Assembly: GCF_900103185.1 (NCBI RefSeq)
Contig: NZ_FNJD01000002.1
Coordinates: 235,490 to 299,489 of the forward strand
DNA length: 64,000 bases
From: Sulfitobacter litoralis
GTDB taxonomy: Bacteria > Pseudomonadota > Alphaproteobacteria > Rhodobacterales > Rhodobacteraceae
Direction of reading: 5' to 3'
Shown: one piece after another, positions 9,077 to 22,473 of the stretch
Layout: the number at the start of each line of letters is the position of its first letter
How positions within the stretch are numbered: the first letter of the stretch is position 1
Made by a program: the position numbers and the translations under genes
The notes under the pieces: generated by a model
What the model was told of the DNA's origin: nothing
The model's input: only the letters and a program-made list of their open reading frames with translations
Database searches by the model: none

Positions 9077-11394
9077 TCAGCTGTCAGCAACGGTGGCTTG
9101 TTGCCCGTCAGTTTGGGGTTTTCCGAGCTGAGGATCGTCAGATCCAGTTCGCCCTTCTTGACGTCGATCTTGACCACGCCGCCTTTGGCAAGCTTGCCGA
9201 ACAACAGTTCTTCGGCGAGGGGCTTTTTGATGTGCTCTTGAATAACACGGCCAAGAGGTCGCGCACCCATCCGAGCGTCATAGCCTTTTTCACCCAGCCA
9301 TTCGGCGGCTTTTGTCGACAATTCGATGGTCACGTTGCGGTCCATCAGTTGCGCTTCGAGCTGCAGCACAAACTTTTCGACCACGCGCAGGATCACTTCT
9401 TTCGGCAGCGGCGCAAAGCTGATCACTGCATCAAGACGGTTGCGGAATTCGGGCGTGAATGTCCGTTCAATCGCTGCGGTGTCTTCGCCGGTGCGACGGT
9501 CACGACCAAAGCCGATTGCCTCTTTCGCTTGGTCAGACGCGCCTGCGTTCGAGGTCATGATCAGCACGACATTACGGAAGTCCACCGTGCGGCCGTTATG
9601 ATCAGTCAGCTTGCCGTGGTCCATCACCTGCAACAGAATGTTGTAGACGTCCGGGTGCGCTTTCTCCATCTCGTCGAGCAGCAGAACACAGTGCGGATGC
9701 TGGTCTACGCCGTCGGTCAGCATGCCGCCTTGGTCAAACCCGACATAGCCGGGAGGGGCACCGATCAGACGGGAAACAGCGTGCTTCTCCATATACTCAG
9801 ACATGTCAAAGCGCAGCAATTCCACACCAAGCGTATCCGCCAGCTGTTTCGCCACCTCGGTCTTACCCACACCTGTCGGCCCTGCGAACAGGTAGTTGCC
9901 GATGGGTTTTTCAGGTTCACGCAAACCGGCACGGGCCAGTTTGATCGCCGAGGACAGCGCCTCGATCGCTTTGTCCTGACCAAAGACCACACGTTTCAGC
10001 GATGCCTCGAGATCCTTGAGCACAATCACGTCGTCCTTCGACACGTTCTTGGGCGGAATCCGTGCGATTTTGGCGACCACGGCTTCGACTTCTTTGGTGC
10101 CGATGGTCTTGCGCCGCTTGGATGCAGACAGCAGATGCTGTGCAGCACCGGCTTCATCGATCACGTCGATCGCAGAATCCGGCAGTTTGCGGTCGTTGAT
10201 ATAGCGATGTGCCAATTCAACCGAGGTGCGGATCGCGTCAGATGTATATTTGACCGAGTGGTGATCCTCGAAATACGGTTTGATCCCGCGCAGAATTTTC
10301 ACCGCATCTTCGACCGAAGGCTCGTTCACGTCGATCTTTTGGAAACGACGCGCAAGGGCACGGTCTTTTTCGAAATGCTGGCGGAACTCCTTGTAGGTGG
10401 TCGACCCCATGGTGCGCAGTTTGCCGCCCGCAAGGGCGGGTTTGAGCAGGTTGGACGCATCCATGGCCCCACCGGAAGTTGCACCGGCACCGATGACGGT
10501 GTGAATTTCGTCTATGAACAACACGGCGTCTTTGTGGGCTTCCAGCTCGGTCACGACGGCCTTGAGGCGCTCTTCGAAATCGCCGCGGTAGCGGGTGCCG
10601 GCCAGCAACGCGCCCATATCGAGCGAATAGATCGTGGTGTTGGCGAGTACTTCGGGTGTTTCACCGGCGACGATTTTGCGCGCGAGCCCTTCTGCGATAG
10701 CGGTTTTACCGACACCGGGATCACCCACCAGCAGCGGGTTGTTCTTACGCCGGCGGCACAGCACCTGAATGCAACGTTCCACCTCGTCCGAGCGGCCGAT
10801 CAGCGGATCGACATCACCCTCGCGGGATTTGGCATTCAGATCGACAGTATACTTCGCCAGCGCGGATTCTTTTTTGTCACCGTCTGTGACGCCTTGGGCA
10901 TCTTCCTCGTGGTCGGGGGCACCCGAAACAGAGCGTGGTTCGCCAAAAGCAGGGTCCTTGGCGACGCCATGCGCGATATAGTTCACCGCATCATAACGCG
11001 TCATGTCCTGCTCTTGCAGGAAATAGGCCGCGTTGCTTTCGCGTTCGGCAAAGATGGCGACCAGCACATTGGCACCCGTCACCTCGGTCCGGCCCGACGA
11101 TTGCACGTGGATCGCCGCGCGTTGGATCACCCGCTGGAAGGCTGCCGTGGGTACCGCTTCGGAACCGTCAACGTCGGTGACCAGATTATTCAGGTCTTCA
11201 TCGACGAATTCGACCAGCGTCTCGCGCAGTTCGGTCATATCGACAGAGCAGGCTTTCATCACCTGCACGGCGTCGGGTTCGTCGATCAGGGCCAGTAAAA
11301 GATGCTCAAGCGTGGCGAATTCGTGCTTGCGAGCATTCGCAAGCGCCAACGCCGAGTGGATAGCTTGTTCTAGGGTAGACGAGAATGAAGGCAC
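9073..11394 (-). CDS. clpA: ATP-dependent Clp protease ATP-binding subunit ClpA
   Basis: A 773-residue AAA+ unfoldase that feeds substrates into ClpP. A Clp N-domain (about 1-145) is followed by two AAA modules with Walker A motifs GDPGVGKT (224-231) and GPTGVGKT (about 500), Walker B ([20 protein letters not shown]) and the second-module [14 protein letters not shown] loop. ClpA rather than ClpB: there is no long middle coiled coil. ClpS-dependent N-degron work is known for the family. The M23 peptidase follows with a four-base overlap. Confidence 0.95.
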   Translation of the reverse strand: MPSFSSTLEQAIHSALALANARKHEFATLEHLLLALIDEPDAVQVMKACSVDMTELRETLVEFVDEDLNNLVTDVDGSEAVPTAAFQRVIQRAAIHVQSSGRTEVTGANVLVAIFAERESNAAYFLQEQDMTRYDAVNYIAHGVAKDPAFGEPRSVSGAPDHEEDAQGVTDGDKKESALAKYTVDLNAKSREGDVDPLIGRSDEVERCIQVLCRRRKNNPLLVGDPGVGKTAIAEGLARKIVAGETPEVLANTTIYSLDMGALLAGTRYRGDFEERLKAVVTELEAHKDAVLFIDEIHTVIGAGATSGGAMDASNLLKPALAGGKLRTMGSTTYKEFRQHFEKDRALARRFQKIDVNEPSVEDAVKILRGIKPYFEDHHSVKYTSDAIRTSVELAHRYINDRKLPDSAIDVIDEAGAAQHLLSASKRRKTIGTKEVEAVVAKIARIPPKNVSKDDVIVLKDLEASLKRVVFGQDKAIEALSSAIKLARAGLREPEKPIGNYLFAGPTGVGKTEVAKQLADTLGVELLRFDMSEYMEKHAVSRLIGAPPGYVGFDQGGMLTDGVDQHPHCVLLLDEMEKAHPDVYNILLQVMDHGKLTDHNGRTVDFRNVVLIMTSNAGASDQAKEAIGFGRDRRTGEDTAAIERTFTPEFRNRLDAVISFAPLPKEVILRVVEKFVLQLEAQLMDRNVTIELSTKAAEWLGEKGYDARMGARPLGRVIQEHIKKPLAEELLFGKLAKGGVVKIDVKKGELDLTILSSENPKLTGNKPPLLTAE

Positions 11395-11569
11395 AGGCGT
11401 GCTCCTTTTCGATCTGTGTCGGAAGGGGCGTCAGAAACAAGACGCGCCACAACCAAGCATGGCCTCATAGTATTAGAGTTTGGTTGATCACGGCGCAGCT
11501 TCAAGGTTTTTCTGCAATATCGTTGTCACATTTATCGTGAACGTCGATTTTTAACCATGATTGCGGCGG

Positions 11570-12337
11570 TCAGAAACGGTCTTTGCGCGCGCGAATTTCG
11601 GCAAACACATCGGTGTCGGTGGCGTTGACCATCCCCAGTTGCGCGCGAATGCCCGGATCGGACGGGCGCAAAAACGGGTTGGTTTCAAGTTCCGTTGAGA
11701 GCGTCGAGGGAACTGTCGGCACGCCATCTGCACGGGCCTGATCGATCTCTCTTGTACGAGATATAAGCGCCGCATTTTCGGGATCAACCGTCAGGGCGAA
11801 TTTTGCGTTCGACTGGGTGTATTCGTGGCCCGAACATACGGTAGTGTCGGCTGGCAGTTGCATCAGCTTTTGCAGGCTGTCCCACATCTGCGCCGGTGTT
11901 CCTTCGAACAGGCGGCCACAGCCAAGCGCCATCAGGCTGTCAGCAGTAAAGACGCATTTGGCGGCGGGCACGTGAAAAGCGATATGACCGACGGTATGAC
12001 CCGACACGTCGATCACATCGACAGTATGGTCACCAAAGGTGAAGGACTGCCCGTCGTCATAAGCGGCATCCAGCGGCGGCAAACGGTGTTCATCAGCTTT
12101 GGCCCCAATCACGCGGGCGGGGTGGTCGGCAATCAGATCGGGCACGCCTTGAATGTGGTCTGGGTGGTGATGGGTCAGCCAGATTTCTGTCAGCGTCCAG
12201 CCCAGCTCGTCCAGTTTGGCGGCAATCGGCGCGGCTTCGGGCACGTCGATCAGGGCGACCTTGCCGCTGGTCTGGTCGCGCAGCAAGAAGGCATAGTTGT
12301 CGGACAGGCAGGGGATGGTCACAAGATCAAAGGGCAT
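11570..12337 (-). CDS. gloB: Hydroxyacylglutathione hydrolase (glyoxalase II)
   Basis: A 255-residue metallo-beta-lactamase-fold hydrolase that splits S-lactoylglutathione in methylglyoxal detoxification. The di-metal motif THHHPDH, the second ligand set (SGHTVGHI) and the family-specific C-terminal pattern (LALGCGRLFEGT and CSGHEYT) are present. It is divergent from the methyltransferase at 12489 and lies upstream of clpA on the same strand with a 175-base gap. Confidence 0.93.
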   Translation of the reverse strand: MPFDLVTIPCLSDNYAFLLRDQTSGKVALIDVPEAAPIAAKLDELGWTLTEIWLTHHHPDHIQGVPDLIADHPARVIGAKADEHRLPPLDAAYDDGQSFTFGDHTVDVIDVSGHTVGHIAFHVPAAKCVFTADSLMALGCGRLFEGTPAQMWDSLQKLMQLPADTTVCSGHEYTQSNAKFALTVDPENAALISRTREIDQARADGVPTVPSTLSTELETNPFLRPSDPGIRAQLGMVNATDTDVFAEIRARKDRF

Positions 12338-12488
12338 GGCAGCGGCTCCGGTCGGGGTTTCGGGATGCGGATCACCACGCTAGCGCGGGCAGGGCGGTGC
12401 TGCAAACGGGTTTCGCGCAGTCCGCTCTTTTGCGGCGCGTGGCTTTGGTCTAGGGTCGGGGCGATCCACCCAACAAGGCCCCTTGCCC

Positions 12489-13235
12489 ATGCACCTTGAT
12501 GTCCAAGACCTGCGCAACTTTTACTATCGCAGTGCCCTTGGTCGCGCGGCGCAACACTCCTTGCGCACTCGCATGCTTGAACTTTGGCCCGAGGCCAAGG
12601 GCCAGACGGTCGTGGGTTTCGGTTTCGCCGCCCCCTTGCTGCGTCCCTATCTTGCGGATGCGCGGCGGGTGATGACCTTGATGCCGGGGCCGCAAGGGGT
12701 GATGCCGTGGCCCGCCGGGATGCCCAATACTTCTGTCCTGACCGAGGAAACACTGTGGCCGATTGAAACCGGCCATGTTGACCGGCTGGTATTGATGCAC
12801 GGGCTTGAGACCTCGGACCGGCAGGGTGATCTGCTTGAGGAATGCTGGCGCGTGTTGGGGCCGGGGGGCAGGGCACTGTTCATCGTTCCTAACCGCGCTG
12901 GCTTTTGGGCGCGCAGTGATATCACGCCGTTTGGCTATGGGCGACCGTATTCGCTGGGGCAGTTGGAAACGCAGCTTCGCAAGCACCAGTTTTTACCAGA
13001 ACGCCAGTTGGGCGCGCTTTATCTGATGCCCTCGACGCGGCGCGCCTTTCGCCGCTCTGGCCCGCTGTTTGAAAAGGTTGGTCGGCACATGCCGACGATC
13101 ATGGCAGGCGGTGCCTTTATGGTCGAGGTGACCAAGCTTGTGTATCCGCCCAAGGGCAAGGTCGCGCGGACGCCTGCGCGCCGGTCTATCCGCGTTCTTG
13201 AGGGGGTCGGCGCGGTAACGCCCGCAATGGTCTAA
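12489..13235 (+). CDS. SAM-dependent methyltransferase (type 11-like)
   Basis: A 248-residue class I methyltransferase-like protein: [11 protein letters not shown] resembles a degenerate SAM-binding motif I, and [10 protein letters not shown]...[20 protein letters not shown] gives the post-motif region with the usual GPGG turn. The frame can start at a TTG (12483), but the ATG at 12489 is preferred. It is divergent from gloB, an arrangement I recall as common in Roseobacters, though the substrate is unknown. Motif I lacks the standard GxGxG, so SAM binding is likely but not certain. Confidence 0.75.
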   Translation: MHLDVQDLRNFYYRSALGRAAQHSLRTRMLELWPEAKGQTVVGFGFAAPLLRPYLADARRVMTLMPGPQGVMPWPAGMPNTSVLTEETLWPIETGHVDRLVLMHGLETSDRQGDLLEECWRVLGPGGRALFIVPNRAGFWARSDITPFGYGRPYSLGQLETQLRKHQFLPERQLGALYLMPSTRRAFRRSGPLFEKVGRHMPTIMAGGAFMVEVTKLVYPPKGKVARTPARRSIRVLEGVGAVTPAMV

Positions 13236-13537
13236 GCGTTGCTGTCGCAGCCGATGTGACCACCGCGCCACGGTGGCAAGAATCGTTATCTTGCCCGAGA
13301 AAGCCGGATGTCCATTGATTTTTAGGCAGGTCGATCAGGTCAAAGCGTCGCAGCGGTGCTTTACGTTAAGAATAAGGGGCGCTTTCGTGAGGCAAGCACA
13401 CTATACTGTGTTGCGGGATGCGGGTCCGTCTGCTACATCCGCCCTGATTTAGACGTCTTGGGTAATTTCAAGTCGCGCCAACACCCCGGTGACGCGATGT
13501 ATTCGCTTATCCGGCCCTGACGTATGAGAGGATGGAC
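13236..13537 (+). promoter_or_regulatory. Intergenic region ahead of the atp operon
   Basis: About 300 bases without a convincing ORF. A small hairpin (CCACCG...CGGTGG, 13260-13276) follows the methyltransferase but lacks a T run. A -10-like TATACT at 13402-13407 is the best promoter hint for atpHAGDC, with no clear -35 element. Nothing else is visible. Confidence 0.4.
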
Positions 13538-14098
13538 GTGTCCGAAACAGCATCAATCTCTACAGGTATCGCACAACGCTATGCGACCGCCGTGTACGAG
13601 CTGGCCCAAGAGGCCAAAGCCCTTCCCCAGATCGAGAAAGATCTTGATGCGCTGCAAGCCGCATTGGCCGAAAGCGAAGATTTCCGCGATCTGATCCATT
13701 CGCCGATCTACACGCGCGAACAGCAAGCCGCGTCGATCAGTGCCATCGCCAAAAAGATGGACCTGTCCCAAACGCTGGCAAGCACGCTGGAACTGATGGC
13801 CAACAAGCGGCGTCTGTTCGTCCTGCCGCAGCTGGTCCAGAACCTGCGCGATATTATCGCCGTCGAAAAGGGCGAAGTAACTGCTGATGTGATTTCGGCC
13901 AAGGCGTTGACCAAGGCGCAGTCCGAAAAATTGTCCAAGTCGCTCGCCGCGACCACAGGCAAAAAAGTAACGTTGAATGCGACCGTTGATGACTCCCTCA
14001 TCGGCGGTCTTATCGTAAAAGTGGGCTCTAAGATGATCGACACGTCGATCCGCGCAAAGCTCAATTCCCTCCAGAATGTAATGAAAGAGGTCGGATAA
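13538..14098 (+). CDS. atpH: ATP synthase F1 delta subunit
   Basis: The 186-residue delta subunit links the F1 head to the peripheral stalk. It has the N-terminal six-helix domain (ISTGIAQRYATAVYELA) and the C-terminal DDSLIGGLIVKVGSKMIDTSIRAKL signature. An in-frame ATG at 13532 abuts the AGAGG ribosome site (13527-13531), whereas the GTG at 13538 has six bases of spacing and gives the family-like start MSETASIS, so GTG is chosen. First gene of the atpHAGDC operon; its stop touches the atpA start. Confidence 0.95.
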   Translation: MSETASISTGIAQRYATAVYELAQEAKALPQIEKDLDALQAALAESEDFRDLIHSPIYTREQQAASISAIAKKMDLSQTLASTLELMANKRRLFVLPQLVQNLRDIIAVEKGEVTADVISAKALTKAQSEKLSKSLAATTGKKVTLNATVDDSLIGGLIVKVGSKMIDTSIRAKLNSLQNVMKEVG

Positions 14099-15637
14099 AT
14101 GGGTATCCAAGCTGCAGAGATTTCTGCGATCCTGAAGGACCAGATCAAGAACTTTGGTCAAGAAGCAGAAGTTGCCGAAGTCGGCCGCGTTCTGTCCGTT
14201 GGTGATGGTATCGCTCGCGTGTATGGTCTGGACAACGTCCAGGCTGGCGAGATGGTCGAATTCCCCGGCGGCATCATGGGCATGGCCTTGAACCTCGAGA
14301 CAGACAACGTCGGTGTTGTTATCTTCGGTTCCGACCGTGACATCAAAGAAGGCGACACCGTCAAGCGCACTAACTCCATCGTGGACGTGCCAATCGGCAA
14401 CGGTCTGCTGGGTCGTGTTGTTGACGGTCTGGGTAACCCCATCGACGGCAAAGGCCCCATCGAATCCACCGAGCGTGGCCTCGCGGACGTCAAAGCCCCC
14501 GGCATTATCCCACGGAAATCGGTTCACGAACCAATGGCGACTGGCCTGAAATCCGTTGACGCGATGATCCCCGTTGGCCGTGGCCAGCGCGAATTGATCA
14601 TTGGTGACCGTCAGACCGGTAAAACTGCCGTTGCTCTGGACGCGATCCTGAACCAACAGCAGATCAACGACGCCGCAGGCGACGACGAGAGCAAGAAAAT
14701 GTACTGCGTGTACGTTGCGATCGGCCAAAAACGTTCGACTGTTGCCCAGCTGGTTAAAAAGCTCGAAGAAACAGGCGCGATTGACTATTCCATCGTTGTT
14801 GCCGCCACCGCGTCCGAGCCTGCGCCTATGCAGTACCTCGCACCATACTCCGCAACAGCTATGGCGGAATTCTTCCGCGACAACGGCCGTCACGCGCTGA
14901 TCATCTATGATGACCTTTCCAAGCAAGCCGTGTCCTACCGCCAGATGTCCCTGCTGCTGCGTCGTCCGCCCGGGCGTGAAGCTTACCCAGGTGACGTTTT
15001 CTATCTCCACTCCCGTCTGCTCGAGCGTTCGGCGAAGCTGGGCGATGACGCAGGCAACGGCTCTTTGACAGCTCTGCCGATCATCGAAACCCAAGGTGGT
15101 GACGTTTCCGCGTTTATTCCAACCAACGTGATCTCGATCACCGATGGTCAGATCTTCTTGGAAACCGAATTGTTCTACCAAGGTATCCGTCCTGCTGTGA
15201 ACACCGGTCTGTCGGTTTCGCGCGTTGGGTCCTCGGCTCAGACCAAAGCGATGTCTTCTGTTGCTGGTCCGGTTAAACTGTCCTTGGCTCAGTACCGCGA
15301 AATGGCGGCCTTTGCTCAGTTCGGTTCCGACCTTGACGCCTCCACTCAGCAGCTGCTGAACCGTGGTGCGCGCCTGACCGAGCTGATGAAGCAGCCTCAG
15401 TACTCCCCTCTGACCAACGCGGAAATCGTCTGCGTGATCTATGCGGGTACAAACGGCTACCTCGACAAGATCGACGTCAAAGAAGTCGGCCGCTTTGAAG
15501 CGGGCCTGCTGGCGCACCTGCGCAGCAAGCACGCCGACCTGATGGCTGACATCACCAACAACGACCGCAAGGTGAAGGGTGAGCTGGAAGACAAGATCAA
15601 AGCTGCCATCGATTCTTTCGCCGCTGACTTCGCTTAA
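14099..15637 (+). CDS. atpA: ATP synthase F1 alpha subunit
   Basis: The 512-residue alpha subunit forms the non-catalytic nucleotide sites of F1. Beta-barrel N-domain (about 1-95), then Walker A GDRQTGKT (169-176), a Walker B-type [11 protein letters not shown], and the arginine-finger segment ([14 protein letters not shown]). Full length for alphaproteobacteria. Starts at the base after the atpH stop, indicating coupled translation. Confidence 0.97.
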   Translation: MGIQAAEISAILKDQIKNFGQEAEVAEVGRVLSVGDGIARVYGLDNVQAGEMVEFPGGIMGMALNLETDNVGVVIFGSDRDIKEGDTVKRTNSIVDVPIGNGLLGRVVDGLGNPIDGKGPIESTERGLADVKAPGIIPRKSVHEPMATGLKSVDAMIPVGRGQRELIIGDRQTGKTAVALDAILNQQQINDAAGDDESKKMYCVYVAIGQKRSTVAQLVKKLEETGAIDYSIVVAATASEPAPMQYLAPYSATAMAEFFRDNGRHALIIYDDLSKQAVSYRQMSLLLRRPPGREAYPGDVFYLHSRLLERSAKLGDDAGNGSLTALPIIETQGGDVSAFIPTNVISITDGQIFLETELFYQGIRPAVNTGLSVSRVGSSAQTKAMSSVAGPVKLSLAQYREMAAFAQFGSDLDASTQQLLNRGARLTELMKQPQYSPLTNAEIVCVIYAGTNGYLDKIDVKEVGRFEAGLLAHLRSKHADLMADITNNDRKVKGELEDKIKAAIDSFAADFA

Positions 15638-15651
15638 GGGAGGGAGGGCAG

Positions 15652-17974
<2,323 letters not shown>

Positions 17975-17986
17975 GGAGCGCTGAAA

Positions 17987-18424
17987 ATGGCAGACACAAT
18001 GCAATTCGACCTCGTTTCGCCCGAGCGGCGGCTGGCCTCGATGCAGGTGACGGCCGTTCAGATTCCGGGTGCGGACGGGGACATGACAGCAATGCCTGAT
18101 CATGCCCCCACCATCACCACGCTGCGCCCCGGTGTGCTGCGTGTTGAAGGCCCGGAAGGCACTGCTGAGTATGTGGTAACCGGCGGCTTCGCTGAAATTT
18201 CGTTTGATGGGGTGTCGGTTTTGGCCGAACGCGCCGTGCCCAAGGGTGATATGACCCAAGAGCATCTGGATGAAATGATCGCCGAAGCCAAAGCCATGTA
18301 CACAACGGCAAAAGAGGGTTTCGTGAATGAACCTGGCCCCGTAGACGACGCAGCCAAGCTGCTGTCCGACATGGTTGCCATGGGGGACGAAATCGGCTTG
18401 TCGAGCAAGCAACCCAGCCTCTGA
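17987..18424 (+). CDS. atpC: ATP synthase F1 epsilon subunit
   Basis: A 145-residue epsilon subunit with the N-terminal beta-sandwich ([28 protein letters not shown]) that couples rotor and c-ring; the C-terminal helices appear short and less conserved, as in many alphaproteobacteria that inhibit ATPase with the zeta subunit instead. Last gene of the operon, followed by a strong terminator. The F0 genes are not in this window, which fits the split F1/F0 loci of this family. Confidence 0.93.
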   Translation: MADTMQFDLVSPERRLASMQVTAVQIPGADGDMTAMPDHAPTITTLRPGVLRVEGPEGTAEYVVTGGFAEISFDGVSVLAERAVPKGDMTQEHLDEMIAEAKAMYTTAKEGFVNEPGPVDDAAKLLSDMVAMGDEIGLSSKQPSL

Positions 18425-18446
18425 CGTTTCCTTGCCCGTTTTGATG

Positions 18447-18478
18447 AAAAGGCCCTGCAATCGCGGGGCCTTTTCTAT
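18447..18478 (+). terminator. Rho-independent terminator of the atp operon
   Basis: AAAAGGCCCTGC and GCGGGGCCTTTT pair over 12 positions (one G-U) around an AATC loop and continue into a T-rich tail, 22 bases after the atpC stop. Confidence 0.9.
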
Positions 18479-18542
18479 TTGTTACCCTTAACATAAGGTT
18501 GTCTGATTGTTTGGGTAGGACAGGGTAGGGCAGACCATCTCG

Positions 18543-18890
18543 ATGAAACGAATGAACGCAAGTAGTGTAGGTGTCGACAGCGGAGAGGCTGTTTTGTTTT
18601 CCGACTTTCAAGATGGGGGCGAAATGTGGACAGGGAAGGGCCAGCGCGAGCGGCGTAACTCGATCAGGTTTGCAACACCGTACCGCGATATCCCCACTGT
18701 ACACACGTCCCTCGCGTTGTGGGACGTGGATAACGCGACAGTTATGCGCGCGGATCTACGGGCAGAGAATTTGACAAACGAGGGGTTTGAACTGGTGTTC
18801 CGCACCTGGGGCGATACGCGTATCGCGCGCGTCAGGGCGTCTTGGATGGCCATTGGGCCATTGTCACCGCAAGACGACTGGGAGCTCTAA
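18543..18890 (+). CDS. H-type lectin domain protein
   Basis: A 115-residue protein whose middle and end (about 38-112) fit the H-type lectin fold: F-x-x-PY near IRFATPYRDIPTV, a SLALWDVDN strand, then GFELVFRTWGDTRIARVRASW with the conserved Trp and aromatic core. Such domains bind N-acetylgalactosamine-type sugars in animals; the bacterial role is unknown. No signal peptide is evident. It lies alone between the atp terminator and the convergent prs gene. Confidence 0.7.
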   Translation: MKRMNASSVGVDSGEAVLFSDFQDGGEMWTGKGQRERRNSIRFATPYRDIPTVHTSLALWDVDNATVMRADLRAENLTNEGFELVFRTWGDTRIARVRASWMAIGPLSPQDDWEL

Positions 18891-18921
18891 TACAGGCCCC
18901 CAGCCGCTGTTTCAGGGGCGC

Positions 18922-19941
18922 TTAGCCGGGCTTGTACATGCCGTCATAGATCGGTTCGAGTGTGTCGGCGTCGAACAGCGACGAGACAGACGTGCCGTTC
19001 CAGATATTCAGGATCGCTTGCGCAAAGATCGGTGCCGTGGGCACGATCCGAATGTTAGCGGCCTGCTTTACCGCCGGTGTGGGGGCGATGCTGTCAGTGA
19101 TAACCAGCGACTTCATCACGGAATTGCTGATGCGTTCAACCGCAGGGCCAGACATCACGCCGTGGCTGATGTAGGAGTGCACTTCCTTCGCACCATTCTC
19201 GAGCAACACTTCGGCGGCTTTGCACAGGGTGCCGGCGGTGTCGCAAATATCGTCCACAATCAGGCACACCTTGTCGGTCACATCGCCGATCACGGTCATT
19301 TCAGCAATCTCGCCAGCCTTCTCGCGGCGCTTGTCCACGATAGCGAGGGGGGAGTTGATGCGTTTGGCCAATTCACGCGCGCGGGCAACGCCGCCCACAT
19401 CAGGGGAAATGACCATCAGCTCATCCATGCGGCCCTTGAATTCGTTCTGAATATCCAGCGCGAATACGGGCGACGCATAAAGGTTGTCGACGGGAATATC
19501 AAAGAAGCCCTGGATCTGTGCGGCGTGCAAATCCATCGTCAGGATGCGTTCAATGCCGCTGCCCACCATCATATTCGCGACCATCTTGGCCGTGATCGGT
19601 GTGCGCGCCTTGGTGCGGCGGTCCTGACGAGCGTAGCCGAAATAGGGTAGAACCGCTGTGACACGCGCGGCGGATGACCGGCGCAGCGCGTCGGCCATGA
19701 CCAGCAGTTCCATCAGGTTGTCGTTGGCGGGGTTCGACGTTGGCTGGATGATGAACATATCCTCGCCGCGGACGTTTTCGTAAACTTCGACAAAGATTTC
19801 GCCGTCATTGAACCGTTCGACACGTGCGTCGACCAGCCCTACGTTGACCCCCCGATGCAGCGACATCCGCCGTGCGATGGCTTTGGCCAACGGCATGTTC
19901 GCGTTACCTGAGATCAGTTTGGGTTCGGTGGTTTGAGCCAT
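18922..19941 (-). CDS. prs: Ribose-phosphate pyrophosphokinase
   Basis: The 339-residue enzyme makes PRPP from ribose 5-phosphate and ATP, feeding purine, pyrimidine, histidine and NAD synthesis. Visible motifs: the flexible-loop [22 protein letters not shown], and the PRPP-binding signature [13 protein letters not shown]. An in-frame TTG exists at 19947, but ATG 19941 gives the usual MAQTTEPK start. Stand-alone gene, convergent with the lectin gene. Confidence 0.96.
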   Translation of the reverse strand: MAQTTEPKLISGNANMPLAKAIARRMSLHRGVNVGLVDARVERFNDGEIFVEVYENVRGEDMFIIQPTSNPANDNLMELLVMADALRRSSAARVTAVLPYFGYARQDRRTKARTPITAKMVANMMVGSGIERILTMDLHAAQIQGFFDIPVDNLYASPVFALDIQNEFKGRMDELMVISPDVGGVARARELAKRINSPLAIVDKRREKAGEIAEMTVIGDVTDKVCLIVDDICDTAGTLCKAAEVLLENGAKEVHSYISHGVMSGPAVERISNSVMKSLVITDSIAPTPAVKQAANIRIVPTAPIFAQAILNIWNGTSVSSLFDADTLEPIYDGMYKPG

Positions 19942-20050
19942 GTGCAAAGGGTCCCTGGATGCAGAACATGTGACAGAATCGTGACGTTGACACCGCTTAG
20001 CATGGCCTTACGGTCTGGCAAAGCTGCACAGCCCTGATCGGAGACCCCAA

Positions 20051-20647
20051 ATGGCCCATATCGACTATTTTTTTGCGACACTTTCACCATATGCCTATTT
20101 GGCGGGAAACCGGCTTGAGGAAATTGCCGCTAAACACGGGGCAACGATCACCTATAAACCTTTCGATTTGATTACCGCTTTTGGGCGAACCGGTGGTCAG
20201 CCGCCCAAGGACCGGCACCCGTCGCGGCAGGAATACCGCGCGATTGAACTGCCGCGTCAGGCCAAGAAGCTGGGGATGCCGTTCAACCTCAAACCCGCGC
20301 ATTGGCCCACCAACGGTGCGCCTTCATCCTATGCAATCATCGCGACACAGAACGAAGGCGGCGATGTGGGCAAGCTATGCCAGCTCTTTATGACCGCCGT
20401 TTGGGCCGAGGAACGTGATATTGCCGATGACGAAGTCGTCCGCGATTGCCTTGAAAAGGCGGGCTTTGATCCCGCGCTGGCCGACAAAGGGCTGCTACAG
20501 GGCGCCGATACCTATGCACGCAATCTGGAGGAAGCCGTTGAAAAGGGCGTCTTTGGTGCGCCTTTCTATATCCTAGATGACACACACAAGTTCTGGGGGC
20601 AGGACCGGTTGGACGACCTTGACCTTGTGATGGCGGGCAAACTGTGA
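20051..20647 (+). CDS. 2-hydroxychromene-2-carboxylate isomerase family protein (DsbA-like/GST-kappa fold)
   Basis: A 198-residue thioredoxin-fold protein beginning IDYFFATLSPYAYLAGNRL, the family motif with the catalytic Ser/Tyr loop that binds glutathione, and ending in GVFGAPFYILDDTHKFWGQDRLDDL, also typical. In naphthalene degradation the enzyme isomerises a chromene; here no aromatic pathway is near, so the substrate is open. Its stop overlaps the start of the hydrolase (GTGA). Confidence 0.85.
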   Translation: MAHIDYFFATLSPYAYLAGNRLEEIAAKHGATITYKPFDLITAFGRTGGQPPKDRHPSRQEYRAIELPRQAKKLGMPFNLKPAHWPTNGAPSSYAIIATQNEGGDVGKLCQLFMTAVWAEERDIADDEVVRDCLEKAGFDPALADKGLLQGADTYARNLEEAVEKGVFGAPFYILDDTHKFWGQDRLDDLDLVMAGKL

Positions 20648-21432
20648 CTTCAGCCTTGTTTACCCGACGCTTCGGACATGGCCCGCGTCAGGCGCTGGCG
20701 ATCCATTGCACACTCGCCCATTCCGGCGCGTGGCGCGGCGTGGGTGAAGCGCTGGCAGACGATCTGACGCTTTTGTGCTGCGATCTGCCCTCCCATGGTA
20801 AATCGCAGGATTGGGACGGAGACGGTGATCTGCACGAACGTTCGACAGATTTGGTGCGGGATTTGCTGACCGAACCTACTGACATCATTGGTCATTCCTT
20901 CGGTGCGACGATCGGTCTGCGAATTGCGATCGAAAATCCCGAACTGGTGCGCAGCCTGACGATGATCGAACCGGTTTACTTCGCCGCAGCACTTGCCGAT
21001 GATCCGGCGCGGGTGGCCGCGGGGGATCGTAACTCCGGCGGGTTCGACGCAGCGTTTGACGCGGGCGACCGGATGGAAGCGGCGCGCATCTTTAACACCG
21101 GCTGGGGTGACGGCAGCGGATGGGAAAAGACGCCCCAAAAGCTGCGTCAGTATATGGCGGACCGTATCCACTATGTGCCCGCCAGCCAGCCGTTCTTGCG
21201 TGACGACAATGCCGGACTGCTAGAACCCGGCAGGTTCGCCCGCGCCACGATGCCGGTGCTGTTGATCGACGGCGGTGCGTCGGGCGATATGGTGGACGCA
21301 ATCAGCACATCCATTGCACGACGCCTGCCGAAAGTGACACGCAAGGCGATTGACGGGGCAGGGCACATGGCCCCGATCACCCACCCGCAGGCCGTCGCCG
21401 CTGAAATCCGCAGCTTTCTTGAAACGGTATAA
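20644..21432 (+). CDS. Alpha/beta hydrolase
   Basis: A 262-residue alpha/beta hydrolase with the nucleophile elbow GHSFGA (Ser about 85), an oxyanion stretch near residue 20 (HCTLAHSGAW) and the catalytic His in DGAGHMAPITHP. Start codon GTG at 20644 overlaps the previous stop, indicating coupling with the isomerase-like gene. Substrate unknown. Convergent with the threonine aldolase. Confidence 0.85.
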   Translation: MTSALFTRRFGHGPRQALAIHCTLAHSGAWRGVGEALADDLTLLCCDLPSHGKSQDWDGDGDLHERSTDLVRDLLTEPTDIIGHSFGATIGLRIAIENPELVRSLTMIEPVYFAAALADDPARVAAGDRNSGGFDAAFDAGDRMEAARIFNTGWGDGSGWEKTPQKLRQYMADRIHYVPASQPFLRDDNAGLLEPGRFARATMPVLLIDGGASGDMVDAISTSIARRLPKVTRKAIDGAGHMAPITHPQAVAAEIRSFLETV

Positions 21433-21435
21433 CAG

Positions 21436-22473
21436 TCAGAAATACGACAGGAACTGGTCGATCGCCTCTGTGCCGACCGACCAGTCACAGACCAACCGTG
21501 CAGACAAAGGCGTATCTGGATCGCCGCTGTCCAGCGGGCCGTCCATGACATAGTATTTGGCCCCCGCAGCTTGCAACTTTTGGTGGATGCGGCGAGGCCA
21601 TTTGGCAAAGATCATGTTGGCGTCGGGTTCATGCAACATTGTCGCGCCCGCAGCGCGTAGTCCGTCCGCCAGATAGCGCGCATTGTCATTGGCTTGGCGG
21701 GCGGTCGCCCTCCACAGATCGTCCTGCAGATAGCCCGCCATCTGCGCTGACAGGAAACGGTGCTTGGAAAACAGATGCGCACCGCGTTTGCGCCGCAGCT
21801 CGAATTCCCACGCTTTGGCGGGGTCAAAGAAGATCACTGCCTCGACACCCATGCAGCCGTTCTTGGTGCCGCCAAAGCTGACGACATCGACGCCCGCTTT
21901 CCATGTCATCTCTGCCGGGCTGCATCCCAAGGCAACCAGCGCATTGGCAAACCGCGCCCCGTCCAGATGCACCGGCAGGTCATAGCGTTTGGCAACGGCG
22001 GTCAACGCGTTCAACTCCTCTAGCGAATGAACGGAACCGCGTTCGGTCACCTGCGTGATCGACACCGGTCCGCGCTGCGCGCCATGCACATTGCCCTCTG
22101 GGTGCTTCTCGATCGCCTTTGTCAGCGCCTCGGGGGTCATCTTATCGTCTGTTTCAACCATGGTCAGTTTTGCAGCGCCGGCATAGAATTCGGGCGCGTT
22201 ACATTCGTCTTCGTGGATATGCGAGGTGACCGAGCAAAAGATCGTCTGCCACGGCTGGGTATAGCAAGCCAGCGCGAGCGCATTGGCAGCGGTGCCGGTT
22301 GCGACCAGATAGACCGCGGCCTCGGGTGCCTCGAACGTGGTGCGGATCGCGTCACGGACTTCGTCCATGATCGCATCATTGCCATAGGGCATCGCGTGGC
22401 CGCTGTTCGCCTGCGCCAGACGGTTCATGATCTGGGGATGGACAGGGCCCGCGTTGTCAGAAGCAAAAAACAT
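21436..22473 (-). CDS. ltaE: Low-specificity L-threonine aldolase
   Basis: A 345-residue PLP enzyme cleaving L-threonine/allo-threonine to glycine and acetaldehyde. The N-terminal FFASDNAGPVHP, GTAANALAL, HLDGARFANAL and the PLP-lysine motif SFGGTKNGCMG are all present. The frame extends upstream, but the ATG at 22473 gives the family start and overlaps the preceding stop (TGATG), so translation is coupled to the UPF0260 gene. Confidence 0.92.
   Translation of the reverse strand: MFFASDNAGPVHPQIMNRLAQANSGHAMPYGNDAIMDEVRDAIRTTFEAPEAAVYLVATGTAANALALACYTQPWQTIFCSVTSHIHEDECNAPEFYAGAAKLTMVETDDKMTPEALTKAIEKHPEGNVHGAQRGPVSITQVTERGSVHSLEELNALTAVAKRYDLPVHLDGARFANALVALGCSPAEMTWKAGVDVVSFGGTKNGCMGVEAVIFFDPAKAWEFELRRKRGAHLFSKHRFLSAQMAGYLQDDLWRATARQANDNARYLADGLRAAGATMLHEPDANMIFAKWPRRIHQKLQAAGAKYYVMDGPLDSGDPDTPLSARLVCDWSVGTEAIDQFLSYF

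Noticed and set aside
9067..11298. 743-codon plus-strand ORF opposite clpA
   Set aside because: It is a codon-bias shadow: clpA has full motifs on the other strand, and this frame encodes no recognisable domain.
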